This document shows, piece by piece, positions 1 to 8,631 of a stretch of 64,000 nucleotides of DNA. A program made the translations under genes and the position numbers. The stretch comes from an uncultured Prevotellaceae bacterium (GTDB lineage Bacteria; Bacteroidota; Bacteroidia; Bacteroidales; Muribaculaceae), in the NCBI GenBank assembly GCA_900318345.1, contig ONKD01000001.1, positions 168,368 to 232,367 on the forward strand, written 5' to 3'. Numbering within the stretch: the first letter of the stretch is position 1; each line of letters begins with the position of its first letter. The notes below the pieces were generated by a model. That model did not search any database. It was not told where the DNA came from and worked only from the letters and a program-made list of their open reading frames with translations.

Positions 1-1
1 T

Positions 2-775
2 TTGGACTACGAACTGACGGTGTATGTATGTGAGGGCGAGCATAGCGAGAAACTCGAGTGGTTCAAAACCATCAACATTGCGGGTAAACCCCTCAACGAG
101 CAGGAGATCCTTAACGCCATCTATGCTGGTCCGTTTGTGAGCGACGCCAAGCGTCATTTTTCAAAAAGCAACTGCGGGGCTTACAAGTTGGGCAAGGACC
201 TAGTAAACGGCGTGCCCATCCGCCAAGAGTTCCTGAAGAGAGCCCTGGAGTGGATGGCCGACCATGAAAAACGCGAGGGCAAGGCACAAAGTGCCGTGGG
301 TTACATGGCGCAGCACCAGCACGACCCCAACGCCAACAACCTGTGGACCTATTTCCAGAACGTGCTCAACTGGGCTATCACCAACTTTGACATGAAAAAG
401 TTCAAGAAGATCATGAAGGGGTTGGACTGGGCGCTGTATTATGACATGTATCATGACAAGACGCTCGACACGGTGGCGATGGCTATGGAGATCTCGACCC
501 TGATGCGTGACAGCGAAATCCAAAAAGCTAATGGTATCATCCCTTATGTGCTCACAGGCGACGAGCGCCATCTTGACCTGCGCGCCTTCCCAGAGGACAT
601 CAAGCTGGCTGTGTGGGAGCAGCAGGGGCACATCTGCCCACTGTGCGGCAAGGAATATGACTTTGAATTTATGGAGGGCGACCACATCAAGCCGTGGCGC
701 GAGGGCGGCCGTACGGTCATCGAGAACTGCCAGATGCTGTGCCGCGACTGCAACCGCTACAAGGGAGCGAAGTGA
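2..775 (+). CDS. HNH endonuclease protein (DUF262/GmrSD-like), C-terminal part
   Basis: The reading frame is open to the left edge of the window, so the gene is truncated at its 5' end; the leading TTG is probably not the true start. Residues 20-60 contain the sequence INIAGKPLNEQE, which resembles the region after the catalytic part of DUF262 (ParB-like nuclease) proteins. Residues 212-256 form a clear HNH nuclease module: two zinc-knuckle pairs (C212-C215 and C247-C250), the D227-H228 pair and N242/N251. DUF262 proteins with a C-terminal HNH domain include GmrSD-type enzymes that restrict modified DNA, but many relatives are uncharacterised. The HNH assignment is firm. The restriction role is inference, because the N-terminal domain lies outside the window. 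No partner gene follows on this strand. Confidence 0.8.
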   Translation: MDYELTVYVCEGEHSEKLEWFKTINIAGKPLNEQEILNAIYAGPFVSDAKRHFSKSNCGAYKLGKDLVNGVPIRQEFLKRALEWMADHEKREGKAQSAVGYMAQHQHDPNANNLWTYFQNVLNWAITNFDMKKFKKIMKGLDWALYYDMYHDKTLDTVAMAMEISTLMRDSEIQKANGIIPYVLTGDERHLDLRAFPEDIKLAVWEQQGHICPLCGKEYDFEFMEGDHIKPWREGGRTVIENCQMLCRDCNRYKGAK

Positions 776-842
776 ATCGCCACAAAGTAACGAGCGACAG
801 TTCATACCGCAGATACCTAAACCTAAAAAAAGCCTTTCATCA

Positions 843-873
843 TTGCTCCTCTTCTGCTAGGATTCTACCTTTG
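843..873 (+). promoter_or_regulatory. Orphan Bacteroidetes-type promoter
   Basis: TTG at 843-845, a 20-base spacer and TACCTTTG at 866-873 match the Bacteroidetes primary sigma consensus. No plus-strand coding region follows before 1186, where a minus-strand gene ends. The transcript would therefore be non-coding, or would read antisense into the next gene. Confidence 0.45.
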
Positions 874-1097
874 CACTAGAGGCCACAAAAATACATTTAA
901 CATTCGTTAAGGATTCCGTACGCCACATTACACAATAAAACGACAAAGACACGTATTGATAATCAATGGGTTACAAAATTATCCCCTAAAAACCGCTCTG
1001 CCTTTTGTCACCACGCCTGTTATCAGAAGACTCAGCCTTTTGCCTTCGCATAGGGCCAAACGGCTGAATAAATTCACGGTAATTACACGTAAAAATA

Positions 1098-1128
1098 GTA
1101 GAGACGCAAGATGATGATGCGTCTCTAC
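1098..1128. repeat. REP-like palindrome GTAGAGACGC family, copy 1
   Basis: Perfect inverted repeat: GTAGAGACGC (1098-1107), an 11-base loop, GCGTCTCTAC (1119-1128). Related copies occur at 45942-45966 and 57064-57089. Its position downstream of the HNH gene and beyond the minus-strand gene end would also suit a transcription terminator, but no T-run follows. Confidence 0.75.
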
Positions 1129-1185
1129 AGAGTTATTAAGAAATAACGTTAGTATGGTTCGTGAAATAGGTAGTTTCGGGGAGGG

Positions 1186-2136
1186 TTACTCCTCGGGAAG
1201 GGCGCGGAAGCCCTGGCCCAGGATCTCGGAGCTCTCCATGATATTAACGAAGGCGCCGGGATCGATGACGTGGAGCACTGAACGCAGCTTGATCATATCG
1301 GAGCGGTTGAGGGTGACATAGACCATCTTGCGCTCATTGCCCTTATAGAGGCCGCTGCCGGTGATGCAGGTGCCACCGCGCTTCAGGTCGTTGATGACAT
1401 AGTTGCGAATGGGCTCGGGATTGTCGGTGATGATAAACATGGTCCTGTAGCTCTTCATACCATCGATGACCAGGTTGATGACCTTGCCCTCGATGAAGAT
1501 GATGAGGATCGAATAGATGGGAAGACGGATGTCACCAAAGGCGATGAGTGTGCTCAGGGTGATGATGCCGTCAACAATCATGACGAGAGTACCCAGGGAA
1601 ACCTTGGTGTACTTGTGGATGATCATCGAGATGATGTCCGAGCCGCCACTGGTAGCGCCCGAACGGAAGATGAGACCGATGGCCACACCATAGATGAGAC
1701 CGGCGAGGACGGTGTTGAGGAAATAGTCGGGCTTGAACCAGCCGCCGTCATGGGGAATCTGCACCATGCCAACGCCTTCAATCTGGCTGATGGCGCCGTC
1801 ATGAATCACAGGATCATATCCCCACACGCTCTCGAGCACAAAGGTTGCAGCAAAAATCAATATCGTTGAAACAATGGTCTTGATACCGAACTTGGGTCCA
1901 AGAATCCAAGTGCCGATAATCAACAGAGGGACATCCATGCAGATGGCATACAACGAGATCTTCCAAGGCCACACGGTGTTGAGGACGTTACTCAAACCAT
2001 AGGTGCCGCCAGGAGCCATCAGATAAGGGTTAACAAACATCACATCGCCCACAGCGAAGAGGATGCTACCGATGGTGAGCAGGATGTAAGCAAGGATTTC
2101 CCGCGTGAGTTTAGTTTTCTTGTCAATTTTGATCAT
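1186..2136 (-). CDS. YitT family membrane protein (DUF161 + DUF2179)
   Basis: Multi-pass inner-membrane protein of the YitT family, whose function is not established. The N-terminal two-thirds carry about five hydrophobic segments and the family signatures APGGTYGL and RSGATSGGSDII. The C-terminal ~85 residues form a soluble DUF2179 domain (TDNPEPIRNYVINDL...GAFVNI). I place the start at ATG 2136 (MIKIDKK), not at the upstream in-frame TTG at 2178. A good promoter (2176-2205) overlaps that upstream codon, so transcription would begin after it. The gene has its own promoter and lies downstream of proS on the same strand. Confidence 0.85.
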   Translation of the reverse strand: MIKIDKKTKLTREILAYILLTIGSILFAVGDVMFVNPYLMAPGGTYGLSNVLNTVWPWKISLYAICMDVPLLIIGTWILGPKFGIKTIVSTILIFAATFVLESVWGYDPVIHDGAISQIEGVGMVQIPHDGGWFKPDYFLNTVLAGLIYGVAIGLIFRSGATSGGSDIISMIIHKYTKVSLGTLVMIVDGIITLSTLIAFGDIRLPIYSILIIFIEGKVINLVIDGMKSYRTMFIITDNPEPIRNYVINDLKRGGTCITGSGLYKGNERKMVYVTLNRSDMIKLRSVLHVIDPGAFVNIMESSEILGQGFRALPEE

Positions 2137-2175
2137 AATTGTTTTGGAATTGGGTCGTATTTTTGAATTTGGCTG

Positions 2176-2205
2176 CAAAGGTAGTCATTTATTCTCAATG
2201 GGCAA
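2176..2205 (-). promoter_or_regulatory. Promoter of the yitT-like gene
   Basis: On the minus strand, TTG, a 19-base spacer and TACCTTTG match the Bacteroidetes consensus. The -7 box (2176-2183) lies about 40 bases before the ATG at 2136. Confidence 0.6.
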
Positions 2206-2351
2206 TAAAAAACAGGCTACGGAAATCTCACGACTGCCGTAACCCACTATCTATTAGAAACCTTCTCCTGAAGGCATCTACTACAACATTCTGATGAATT
2301 CAAGTTTCTAAAGTGCTAGCGCACATTTATAAACTTGAAGTTTAGAGTGTA

Positions 2352-2392
2352 AAGTTTAGAGATGTACAAGCTGTAACATAATCTCTAAACTT
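2352..2392. terminator. Inverted repeat after proS, possible terminator
   Basis: A perfect 12-base inverted repeat (AAGTTTAGAGAT at 2352-2363 and ATCTCTAAACTT at 2381-2392) with a 17-base loop lies 3 bases beyond the proS stop codon. There is no clear T-run, so it could be a processing or stability hairpin instead. Confidence 0.45.
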
Positions 2393-2395
2393 GAC

Positions 2396-3877
2396 TTAAT
2401 AATTGCGTGCAAAGATGACGCGGCGATGGCTGGGCTTGCCAGTGTAGATGCACTTGCCCTCTTCCTCGACGGCATCCAGGGGGATGCAGCGGATGGTCGC
2501 CTTGGTCTCTTCCTTGATCTTCTCCTCGGTCTCGGTGGTGCCGTCCCAGTGAGCCAGAATGAAACCGCCCTTCTCGATCTGCTCCTTGAACTCCTCCCAG
2601 GTGTCGACCTTGCGGGTCATCTCCTCGCGCTGGCGCAGGGCCTTGTTGTAGATGTTCTGCTGAATCTCCTCAAGCAGATCCTTGACACGGTTCTCGATGC
2701 CGGCAAGCTGCTCGCTGGATTTCTCGAGCGTGTCGCGGCGCATGACCTCGACGGTGCCAGCCTCGATGTCGCGGGCACCCAGCACGAGACGAACGGGCAC
2801 ACCCTTTAACTCATAGTCAGCAAACTTGAAGCCGGGACGCTTGTTGTCGGCGTTGTCATACTTAACCGAGATGCCCATGCCGCGCAGGTTGTTGACGATG
2901 GGCTCGACAACCTTGTTCACTGCCTCGAGCTGGTCGTTAGTCTTGTAAACGGGCACAATGACTACCTGGATGGGAGCCAGGTGCGGGGGCAGCACGAGAC
3001 CGTTGTCGTCGCTGTGGGTCATGATGAGCGCACCCATCAGGCGGGTTGAAACGCCCCACGAGGTAGCCCACACGTCCTGCAGCTTGTTCTCCTTGTCGAT
3101 GAACTTCACGTCAAATGCCTTGGCGAAGTTCTGGCCCAGGAAGTGGCTGGTACCCGACTGGAGTGCCTTACCATCCTGCATCATTGCCTCGATGGTATAG
3201 GTCTCGAGTGCGCCGGCAAAGCGCTCGTTGGCCGTCTTCACGCCCTTAACGACGGGCAGTGCCATGTATTTCTCGGCAAAGTCGGCATAGACGTTAAGCA
3301 TCTCGATGGCCTTAGCCTCGGCCTCCTCCTTGGTGGCATGGGCGGTATGGCCCTCTTGCCACAGGAACTCGGCTGTGCGCAGGAACAAGCGGGTGCGCAT
3401 CTCCCAGCGGAAGACGTTGGCCCACTGATTGATGAGCAACGGCAGGTCACGATAGCTGTTGATCCAGTTGCGATAGGTGTTCCAGATGATGGTCTCGCTG
3501 GTGGGACGGATAACCAATTCCTCCTCGAGACGTGCCGACGGATCGACAACAACGCCCTTACCATTAGGGTCGTTCATCAGTCGGTAGTGGGTCACCACGG
3601 CACACTCCTTGGCAAAGCCCTCCACGTGGTCGGCCTCACGGCTGAGGAACGACTTGGGGATAAGCAGGGGGAAATAGGCGTTCTGCACACCTGTTGCCTT
3701 GAACATGTCGTCGAGCTGGCGTTGCATTTTTTCCCAAATGGCGTAGCCATAGGGCTTGATGACCATACAGCCTCTCACGGCCGATTGCTCGGCGAGGTCG
3801 GCTTTCACCACCAGTTCGTTATACCATTGAGAGTAATTGTCGGCTCTCTTAGTTAAATCCTTTAATTCTTTTGCCAT
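2396..3877 (-). CDS. proS: Proline--tRNA ligase (ProRS, archaeal/eukaryotic type)
   Basis: Cytoplasmic class II aminoacyl-tRNA synthetase that charges tRNA-Pro. At 493 residues it is the short form without the bacterial editing insertion. Motif 2 is visible as [20 protein letters not shown] and motif 3 around [17 protein letters not shown]. The anticodon-binding domain follows, and the C-terminal zinc-type extension ends in the aromatic [10 protein letters not shown] typical of this subgroup. The ATG start gives [20 protein letters not shown], the usual beginning. It lies 28 bases after the OmpA-domain gene and is probably co-transcribed with rimM upstream. Confidence 0.97.
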   Translation of the reverse strand: MAKELKDLTKRADNYSQWYNELVVKADLAEQSAVRGCMVIKPYGYAIWEKMQRQLDDMFKATGVQNAYFPLLIPKSFLSREADHVEGFAKECAVVTHYRLMNDPNGKGVVVDPSARLEEELVIRPTSETIIWNTYRNWINSYRDLPLLINQWANVFRWEMRTRLFLRTAEFLWQEGHTAHATKEEAEAKAIEMLNVYADFAEKYMALPVVKGVKTANERFAGALETYTIEAMMQDGKALQSGTSHFLGQNFAKAFDVKFIDKENKLQDVWATSWGVSTRLMGALIMTHSDDNGLVLPPHLAPIQVVIVPVYKTNDQLEAVNKVVEPIVNNLRGMGISVKYDNADNKRPGFKFADYELKGVPVRLVLGARDIEAGTVEVMRRDTLEKSSEQLAGIENRVKDLLEEIQQNIYNKALRQREEMTRKVDTWEEFKEQIEKGGFILAHWDGTTETEEKIKEETKATIRCIPLDAVEEEGKCIYTGKPSHRRVIFARNY

Positions 3878-3905
3878 GATGATATTATAAATGTATTATG
3901 TGTTG

Positions 3906-4583
3906 TTATTTGTCTTTTGCGATGTGGCCCATGTTGATTGTCCCTTTCTTGGCCTGCTGGAGCATGGTCTTCTCGGGGACGAGGAAAATCTCCAGGCGGC
4001 GGTTGCGCTTGCGGTTCTCAACCGAGTTATTCTCGACGATGTTGTTGTTCTCATCGACGACCGGGTCGGTATCGCCCAGGGCATAGGGGACCACATAGTC
4101 CACGCTGCCGTTCTCGTCAAACCAGTCATAGATGGCGTTGACGCGTTGACGCGTGAGGTTGAGCGTATATACCGAGCTGCCCGTGTTGTCGCTGTGCATG
4201 ACCAGCAGCATCTTATAGAAACCGGGATTCTTGAGCATCCTGAGGAACGGCTTGAGCAATGCCTCGCCCACACTGTTCACGACAGTATCGTTAGGGTCAA
4301 ACAACTGGCTGGCAGGGATGGTGATGACGATGACCTCGTCGTCACGCATGACCTCGACCGCATAGTTTGACTTCTTGAAGGCGATGGCCATGTCATACTG
4401 AAATTCCTGAATGCGGTCGGCCTGCTTGTCGTTCTTGATCTCGGGTGTGGCCAGATTCTCGTCAAGAGACAGTTCATAGATGTCATCATCGTCATCCCTT
4501 GCAAAGGATGAGACCGGGCACATGATGAACATGACTGCCATCAATGCCAAGATGATATGTGATACACGTCGTTGCATGCTCAT
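3906..4583 (-). CDS. Secreted OmpA-domain protein
   Basis: A 225-residue protein with a signal peptide (residues 1-28, cut near SSFA-RD) and a C-terminal OmpA/MotB-like domain. Family features are VMHSDNTGS followed by LNLTRQRVNAIYDWF, then GDTDPVVDENN and the closing NRKRNRRLEIFL. Such domains usually bind peptidoglycan from the periplasm. An acidic run DDDDDIYE follows the signal peptide. There is no beta-barrel domain, so it is unlikely to be a full OmpA porin. ATG codons at 4583 and 4577 are both possible starts. It sits 8 bases after rimM and 28 bases before proS, in what looks like one transcription unit. Confidence 0.85.
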   Translation of the reverse strand: MSMQRRVSHIILALMAVMFIMCPVSSFARDDDDDIYELSLDENLATPEIKNDKQADRIQEFQYDMAIAFKKSNYAVEVMRDDEVIVITIPASQLFDPNDTVVNSVGEALLKPFLRMLKNPGFYKMLLVMHSDNTGSSVYTLNLTRQRVNAIYDWFDENGSVDYVVPYALGDTDPVVDENNNIVENNSVENRKRNRRLEIFLVPEKTMLQQAKKGTINMGHIAKDK

Positions 4584-4591
4584 GTATTTTA

Positions 4592-5125
4592 TCAGTTCAG
4601 ATCAAGGAGTCCTTCAGGCAGGTCCATGACCATCAATTTGTTATCAACATCAAACTCTACAATCAGGTCATCGGTGGCGGGCACCATGATTTCGCTACCG
4701 TCGTGGTCAACGACAAAGATAGCGTTCTCGGTCTGCTCGTCCACATCGGTGATCTCTCCCACCCTGCTGCCGTCGCTGTCACGCAGCTCAAAGCCGATGA
4801 AGAAATCCAGCGGGTAGCCGTCGGCATCGGCATCGATGCTCTCCTGTCTATAATCACGCTTGAGGGCATAAATATCACGGTTCACCAGGCGCGCCGCTTC
4901 TTTCTCGTTCTCGATGCCATCGATGGTCAATAGCACGGTGTCGACACTTTTGGGCCTAAAGGCATTGACAAAGAACGGCACGAAGATGCCGTCGATGTCG
5001 CTCACGAGGCACGACAACCCACTCAACTCCTCAAGCTCCACATCGACAGTTGCCGATAGTTCGCCGGCAACGCCGTGAGGCTTGTTGTAGTGCCCGATGG
5101 CTATGAGTTCGTCGCGCGTGATCAT
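4592..5125 (-). CDS. rimM: Ribosome maturation factor RimM
   Basis: Assembly factor for the 30S subunit head, acting on 16S rRNA near protein S19. The 177 residues cover both domains: the N-terminal RimM fold starting ELIAIGHYNKPHGVAGEL, and a PRC-barrel starting near LDFFIGFELRDSDGSRVGEI and ending PEGLLDLN. Length is normal. It follows the DUF4290 gene by 18 bases. In many Bacteroidales, as I recall, murA lies between these two genes; here it is absent. Confidence 0.95.
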   Translation of the reverse strand: MITRDELIAIGHYNKPHGVAGELSATVDVELEELSGLSCLVSDIDGIFVPFFVNAFRPKSVDTVLLTIDGIENEKEAARLVNRDIYALKRDYRQESIDADADGYPLDFFIGFELRDSDGSRVGEITDVDEQTENAIFVVDHDGSEIMVPATDDLIVEFDVDNKLMVMDLPEGLLDLN

Positions 5126-5143
5126 GCTACCCTACTCTTGCAG

Positions 5144-5740
5144 TTACTTCTTTTTCTTCTTTTTGCCGACGGGTTGGGCCGGTTTCACGATTTGGTACTC
5201 ATGCAGACGATGGGTGGCAGGGTCAAGACGGATAGCGCCGTGGCTGTAACGCTCCAGATCCTTGAATATCTTGGCATCCTCCACATCCTCGTTGTTGATT
5301 TGGAAGATGAGCTTCTTCATGTGGTTAGCAAGCAGCATCACCAGCGCGTCGCGCTCCTCACCCTCGGGGTACTCGGCTGCGCGCTCAATCATGCGCTCGA
5401 TATTCTTGCCATAGTGCCTGTAGACAATGGGCTCCAGCTCATACTGGATGGGGTCAGGCTTGGTGTCCAGGTTCTCCTCCATGATGATGTCGTCAAAGGG
5501 GAAGTCCACATCGAGCTTGAAACCACTCATGATCATGAGGTGGTCCCACAGTTTGTGCTGATAATCGGTCTCGGCACGCAACTGGGGGAACATGTTTGAC
5601 ATGTTCTGCACGATGGTAAAGGCGCAACGCGTGCGCTCATCGCGGTCCTCGATGGTGAGGCAATGGTCCACCATCTGCTGGATATTGCGGCCATACTCGG
5701 GCAGCACCAGGGTCTTGAGTTGTGAGTTATATGTCAACAT
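5144..5740 (-). CDS. DUF4290 family protein
   Basis: Conserved Bacteroidetes protein of unknown function, recognised by its start MLTYNSQLKTLVLPEYGRN and the core YGKNIERMIERA. It has no signal peptide or membrane segment and ends in a basic tail of six lysines. I choose the ATG at 5740 because the in-frame TTG at 5749 lies inside a promoter-like TATTTTTG (5747-5754). The first ATG is only six bases beyond that box, so the mRNA may be leaderless. It heads the run DUF4290-rimM-OmpA-proS. Confidence 0.88.
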   Translation of the reverse strand: MLTYNSQLKTLVLPEYGRNIQQMVDHCLTIEDRDERTRCAFTIVQNMSNMFPQLRAETDYQHKLWDHLMIMSGFKLDVDFPFDDIIMEENLDTKPDPIQYELEPIVYRHYGKNIERMIERAAEYPEGEERDALVMLLANHMKKLIFQINNEDVEDAKIFKDLERYSHGAIRLDPATHRLHEYQIVKPAQPVGKKKKKK

Positions 5741-5746
5741 AGTCTG

Positions 5747-5754
5747 CAAAAATA
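5747..5754 (-). promoter_or_regulatory. Probable -7 box of the DUF4290-rimM unit
   Basis: TATTTTTG on the minus strand fits TAnnTTTG. A T-rich stretch lies at the -33 distance but has no clean TTTG. It stands 6 bases before the ATG at 5740. Confidence 0.45.
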
Positions 5755-5794
5755 CTACTTTTTTTTCAACTGTGAAAATCCCATATCGCTTTCC

Positions 5795-6499
5795 TTACAG
5801 ATTGAGAATAGGATTCTTAGGTTTAGTTGCCTGAAATTCTTTGAGATAGAGAGGCGTGCTATAGGCCACATCAATGAACTGTTGTTCACGGAAGGCCTTC
5901 TCGGCCAGCGCCATCATCTCGAGTGCGACGGGCTTGATGCCAGCGATGAAGCGCATGTGGTCGTGCTTGAGCACCTCACGTGCCTTGTCACTGCCATTGC
6001 CCACTGCCACAAGGGTGTAACCCTCGTCGAGCAGACTTTCAAATGAATGCTCATCAAGAATCATGGCCTGGGGTTCCACCAGGGCCTCGAGAGCGGGCGT
6101 ATAAGCGGCAGTATAGACCTCCATGCGTCGCGCGTCAATCATCGGGACATAGAGCAGTTTGTCCTCATCGATGAAATGGTTAAACATCGCGCTCACGGTG
6201 AGCAGTTGCAGGGTGTTCACGCCAATGAGCGGCACTGACAAGCCAAAAGCGAGCCCCTTGGCTTCGCTCAGGCCGATGCGCAGTCCCGTATAGGAACCAG
6301 GGCCAATGCTCACCGCAATGGCATCGATAGACACCTCGCGTGTGCGGGCATATTGCAACGCCTGTTGAACATACTGGCTCAGCATCGTGGCATGGGTCTG
6401 GCCCTCATAGTTCTCGCTATGGTCCAGCACTTGCCCCTCGCTGGTCAGCGCTACCGAGCACACCTCGGTCGAAGTCTCTATGTTCAGGATGGTCGCCAT
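5795..6499 (-). CDS. tsaB: tRNA threonylcarbamoyladenosine biosynthesis protein TsaB
   Basis: Dimerisation partner of TsaD in synthesis of the t6A modification at position 37 of ANN-decoding tRNAs. The ASKHA-fold start ILNIETSTEVCSVAL and the TsaB signature SIGPGSYTGLRIGLSEAKG (residues ~65-83) are clear, and the 234-residue length is normal. Like other TsaB proteins it lacks the metal-binding histidines of TsaD. A -7 box at 6524-6531 lies 25 bases upstream of the ATG. Confidence 0.95.
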   Translation of the reverse strand: MATILNIETSTEVCSVALTSEGQVLDHSENYEGQTHATMLSQYVQQALQYARTREVSIDAIAVSIGPGSYTGLRIGLSEAKGLAFGLSVPLIGVNTLQLLTVSAMFNHFIDEDKLLYVPMIDARRMEVYTAAYTPALEALVEPQAMILDEHSFESLLDEGYTLVAVGNGSDKAREVLKHDHMRFIAGIKPVALEMMALAEKAFREQQFIDVAYSTPLYLKEFQATKPKNPILNL

Positions 6500-6523
6500 T
6501 TCTTTATTTACCTAAAAAACGCG

Positions 6524-6531
6524 CAAAATTA
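6524..6531 (-). promoter_or_regulatory. -7 box of tsaB
   Basis: TAATTTTG on the minus strand, 25 bases before the tsaB ATG. No clear -33 element was seen. Confidence 0.4.
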
Positions 6532-6606
6532 CAAAAAAGTATTGACATGGCGCACAAATCACGGCAAATCCCGTCGTTTATCCCTGAAAAACGGTACTTG
6601 AGCCTA

Positions 6607-8601
6607 TCACAAGGCCAGGCGCAGCCCAAAGTGGACAAAGGCATCATCAGGGGCGCTATAGTCACGCGACGAGTTGCGGCAGTCGTTAGCCGGAGTGTAC
6701 CAGCTACCGCTACGAATCACCCTATCCGAGCCTGTGGCTGGTCCCTGAGGATTCGTTTGTGCATCTGATGGGTAATCACCATAGAAGTCGGCACACCACT
6801 CATAACTGTTACCGCACATGTCATAGAGCCCCAACTCATTAGGTTGCCGCTGTGCAACACGACGGCCGTAGGAATAACATGCGTTGTCAAAGTACCAAGC
6901 TACCTTATCGATAACATCGCTGCCGGCATAGGTGCAGCCATTGCTCTTGTTGCCGCCACGTGCGGCAAACTCCCATTCGGCCTCGGTGGGCAAGCGGAAC
7001 GAGCGGCCAGTCAATGTGTTTAATTTAGTGATAAAAGTCATGCAGTCATTCCAACTCACGCCACCCACAGGCAGCTCGACGCCCTTCACGCTGCTAGGAT
7101 TGGTGCCCATCACAGCTTTCCATAACGCTTGCGTCACTTCGGTTTGGCCGATATAATAAGGCGACAAGGTGACACGATGCACGGGGAACTCATTAGCAAT
7201 GGCTTGATCATCAGTTCCTCCCATGTCAAACGACCCGCCATCAACCTTGACCATCGTGAAGGTCACACCATTGACGGTAAACGATTCCCCATCGGTCGCG
7301 ACTGGTCCGGAGCCATTCAAGAGCATGTCAATCAAGTAGGTAACGTCAGCGATGGTCGTCTCGTGGTCGTTGTTCGCGTCACCAATGCGTCCGGTAACCT
7401 CGCCCGACAACAACAGGTCTATCAATCTGGTGACATCAGCAATAGTGATTTGGTCGTCGCCATTCACGTCGGCATAATCTCGAGCCAAACCCAATAACGC
7501 ATATTGGCGCGTAGAGTAGTTGTTCCCGTTGGGTGTCAAGGCCGACAGTTGCCAATAGCTGTCATGGTTTCCACCCCAGCCCCAATTAATGTGGAACATC
7601 CCGTCACGATAGCCGTCGAGGACAAACGCATGGCCACCGTTGGAGTCGTCACTGCCCATATAGATAACAGGTCGTCCCTCGGCCAGCTCGTCATACATCA
7701 TCTGCTCCCAATCGGCATCATTTGACGAGTCGCGCATCCAGGTCATGGCCTGGTTGCTGTACCCGAAGTAATAATTCATGGCGAAAGCGACGGTCGGGAA
7801 AACAGCGTTGCTCACCTGAGTGCCATAGTCCATCTCGACCGACTGGCCGCAATACCTCATGAGCTGTGCCACAGCCGCTGCCTGGTCGCTCGTGTAGCTA
7901 TAGTAGGTGGGGAGCATCTTGTCCCAATCAAAAGTCACTGGAGGCAGTTCCGGTAAATCGATACCACGCTTAGACGTGTAGGCGGGAATACCGAGGCATT
8001 GCCCTGACGGATAGCGATGATAGTACATCACTTGGGCCATCGCAGTAGCCACACATCCCGTGTAGGTTGGGTAATAGCCCACCTTGGGACACTGGCCATT
8101 GAAGGGTTGCGTTTGATCCCATGACGTCGCGAGCATCGGGAGAATATCGCTCAAGGACGAATCGCGATGAGGATCGCTAGTGCTGCCTTTGGCATCGGGA
8201 TGTGATTGCAGGTATTCGAGTTGAGTGCAATAGCCGTCGAGCCATGCACGCATGTTGCAAGGCAGGTCTTGGATGTCAAAATCGCCGTTTTCGCTGTATC
8301 CGAGCACAGGTATTGCACCGTCATCGGCCGACACGACTACCCAGCCTCCGTGGCTATTGTCGTTAAAAACATAATAGAGCGGGTTGTTGTTTTTGGAATC
8401 GGCATTGCGCGTGTAGGCCAAGGAGAGATCAACCTGTGAAATGCTTGAACGTATTCCTGACTGATGGTGTGTCAAAAAATCAGTGGCGATGGCTTGTGCT
8501 TCATCGGCTTCGATCGTTGCGGCCTGAATGGACAGCGCGCTACCAACGGCCATGGCAGCCACAATGAACAGCAATGGCTGCACTCTAATATTTGAAAACA
8601 T
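6607..8601 (-). CDS. Secreted C10 cysteine peptidase with dockerin-like repeats and FGE-like domain
   Basis: Multidomain exported protein of 664 residues. A signal peptide covers residues 1-28. Residues ~29-140 resemble the Spi/inhibitory propeptide of streptopain-type peptidases. Residues ~150-375 form a C10 peptidase with catalytic C183 in YTGCVATAMAQVMYY and H324 in GGHAFVLDGY, followed by FHINWGWGG. Residues 375-430 hold two dockerin type I-like calcium loops (DVNGDDQITIADV and DANNDHETTIADV). Residues ~445-664 are a formylglycine-generating-enzyme/SUMF1-like domain (FRLPTEAEWEFAARGG, GLYDMCGNSYEWC, RVIRSGSW). The SUMF1 part keeps only one of the two catalytic cysteines (C641; T635 stands at the other), so it is probably a binding module. 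The peptidase is likely active on extracellular protein. It lies 30 bases after the aldolase gene, possibly co-transcribed. Confidence 0.88.
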   Translation of the reverse strand: MFSNIRVQPLLFIVAAMAVGSALSIQAATIEADEAQAIATDFLTHHQSGIRSSISQVDLSLAYTRNADSKNNNPLYYVFNDNSHGGWVVVSADDGAIPVLGYSENGDFDIQDLPCNMRAWLDGYCTQLEYLQSHPDAKGSTSDPHRDSSLSDILPMLATSWDQTQPFNGQCPKVGYYPTYTGCVATAMAQVMYYHRYPSGQCLGIPAYTSKRGIDLPELPPVTFDWDKMLPTYYSYTSDQAAAVAQLMRYCGQSVEMDYGTQVSNAVFPTVAFAMNYYFGYSNQAMTWMRDSSNDADWEQMMYDELAEGRPVIYMGSDDSNGGHAFVLDGYRDGMFHINWGWGGNHDSYWQLSALTPNGNNYSTRQYALLGLARDYADVNGDDQITIADVTRLIDLLLSGEVTGRIGDANNDHETTIADVTYLIDMLLNGSGPVATDGESFTVNGVTFTMVKVDGGSFDMGGTDDQAIANEFPVHRVTLSPYYIGQTEVTQALWKAVMGTNPSSVKGVELPVGGVSWNDCMTFITKLNTLTGRSFRLPTEAEWEFAARGGNKSNGCTYAGSDVIDKVAWYFDNACYSYGRRVAQRQPNELGLYDMCGNSYEWCADFYGDYPSDAQTNPQGPATGSDRVIRSGSWYTPANDCRNSSRDYSAPDDAFVHFGLRLAL

Positions 8602-8631
8602 GTTTTTTATTTATATATGGGTTTGTTAGTT

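Larger units (their letters stand above)
776..1185. other. Intergenic region with possible non-coding transcript
   Basis: This 410-base gap holds no convincing gene. It contains the orphan promoter at 843-873, an imperfect hairpin at about 1031-1066 (arms CAGCC/GGCTG with further pairing inside), and a strong palindrome at 1098-1128. Together these could bound a plus-strand RNA of roughly 250 bases. That is only an inference from promoter and palindrome placement. Confidence 0.3.
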
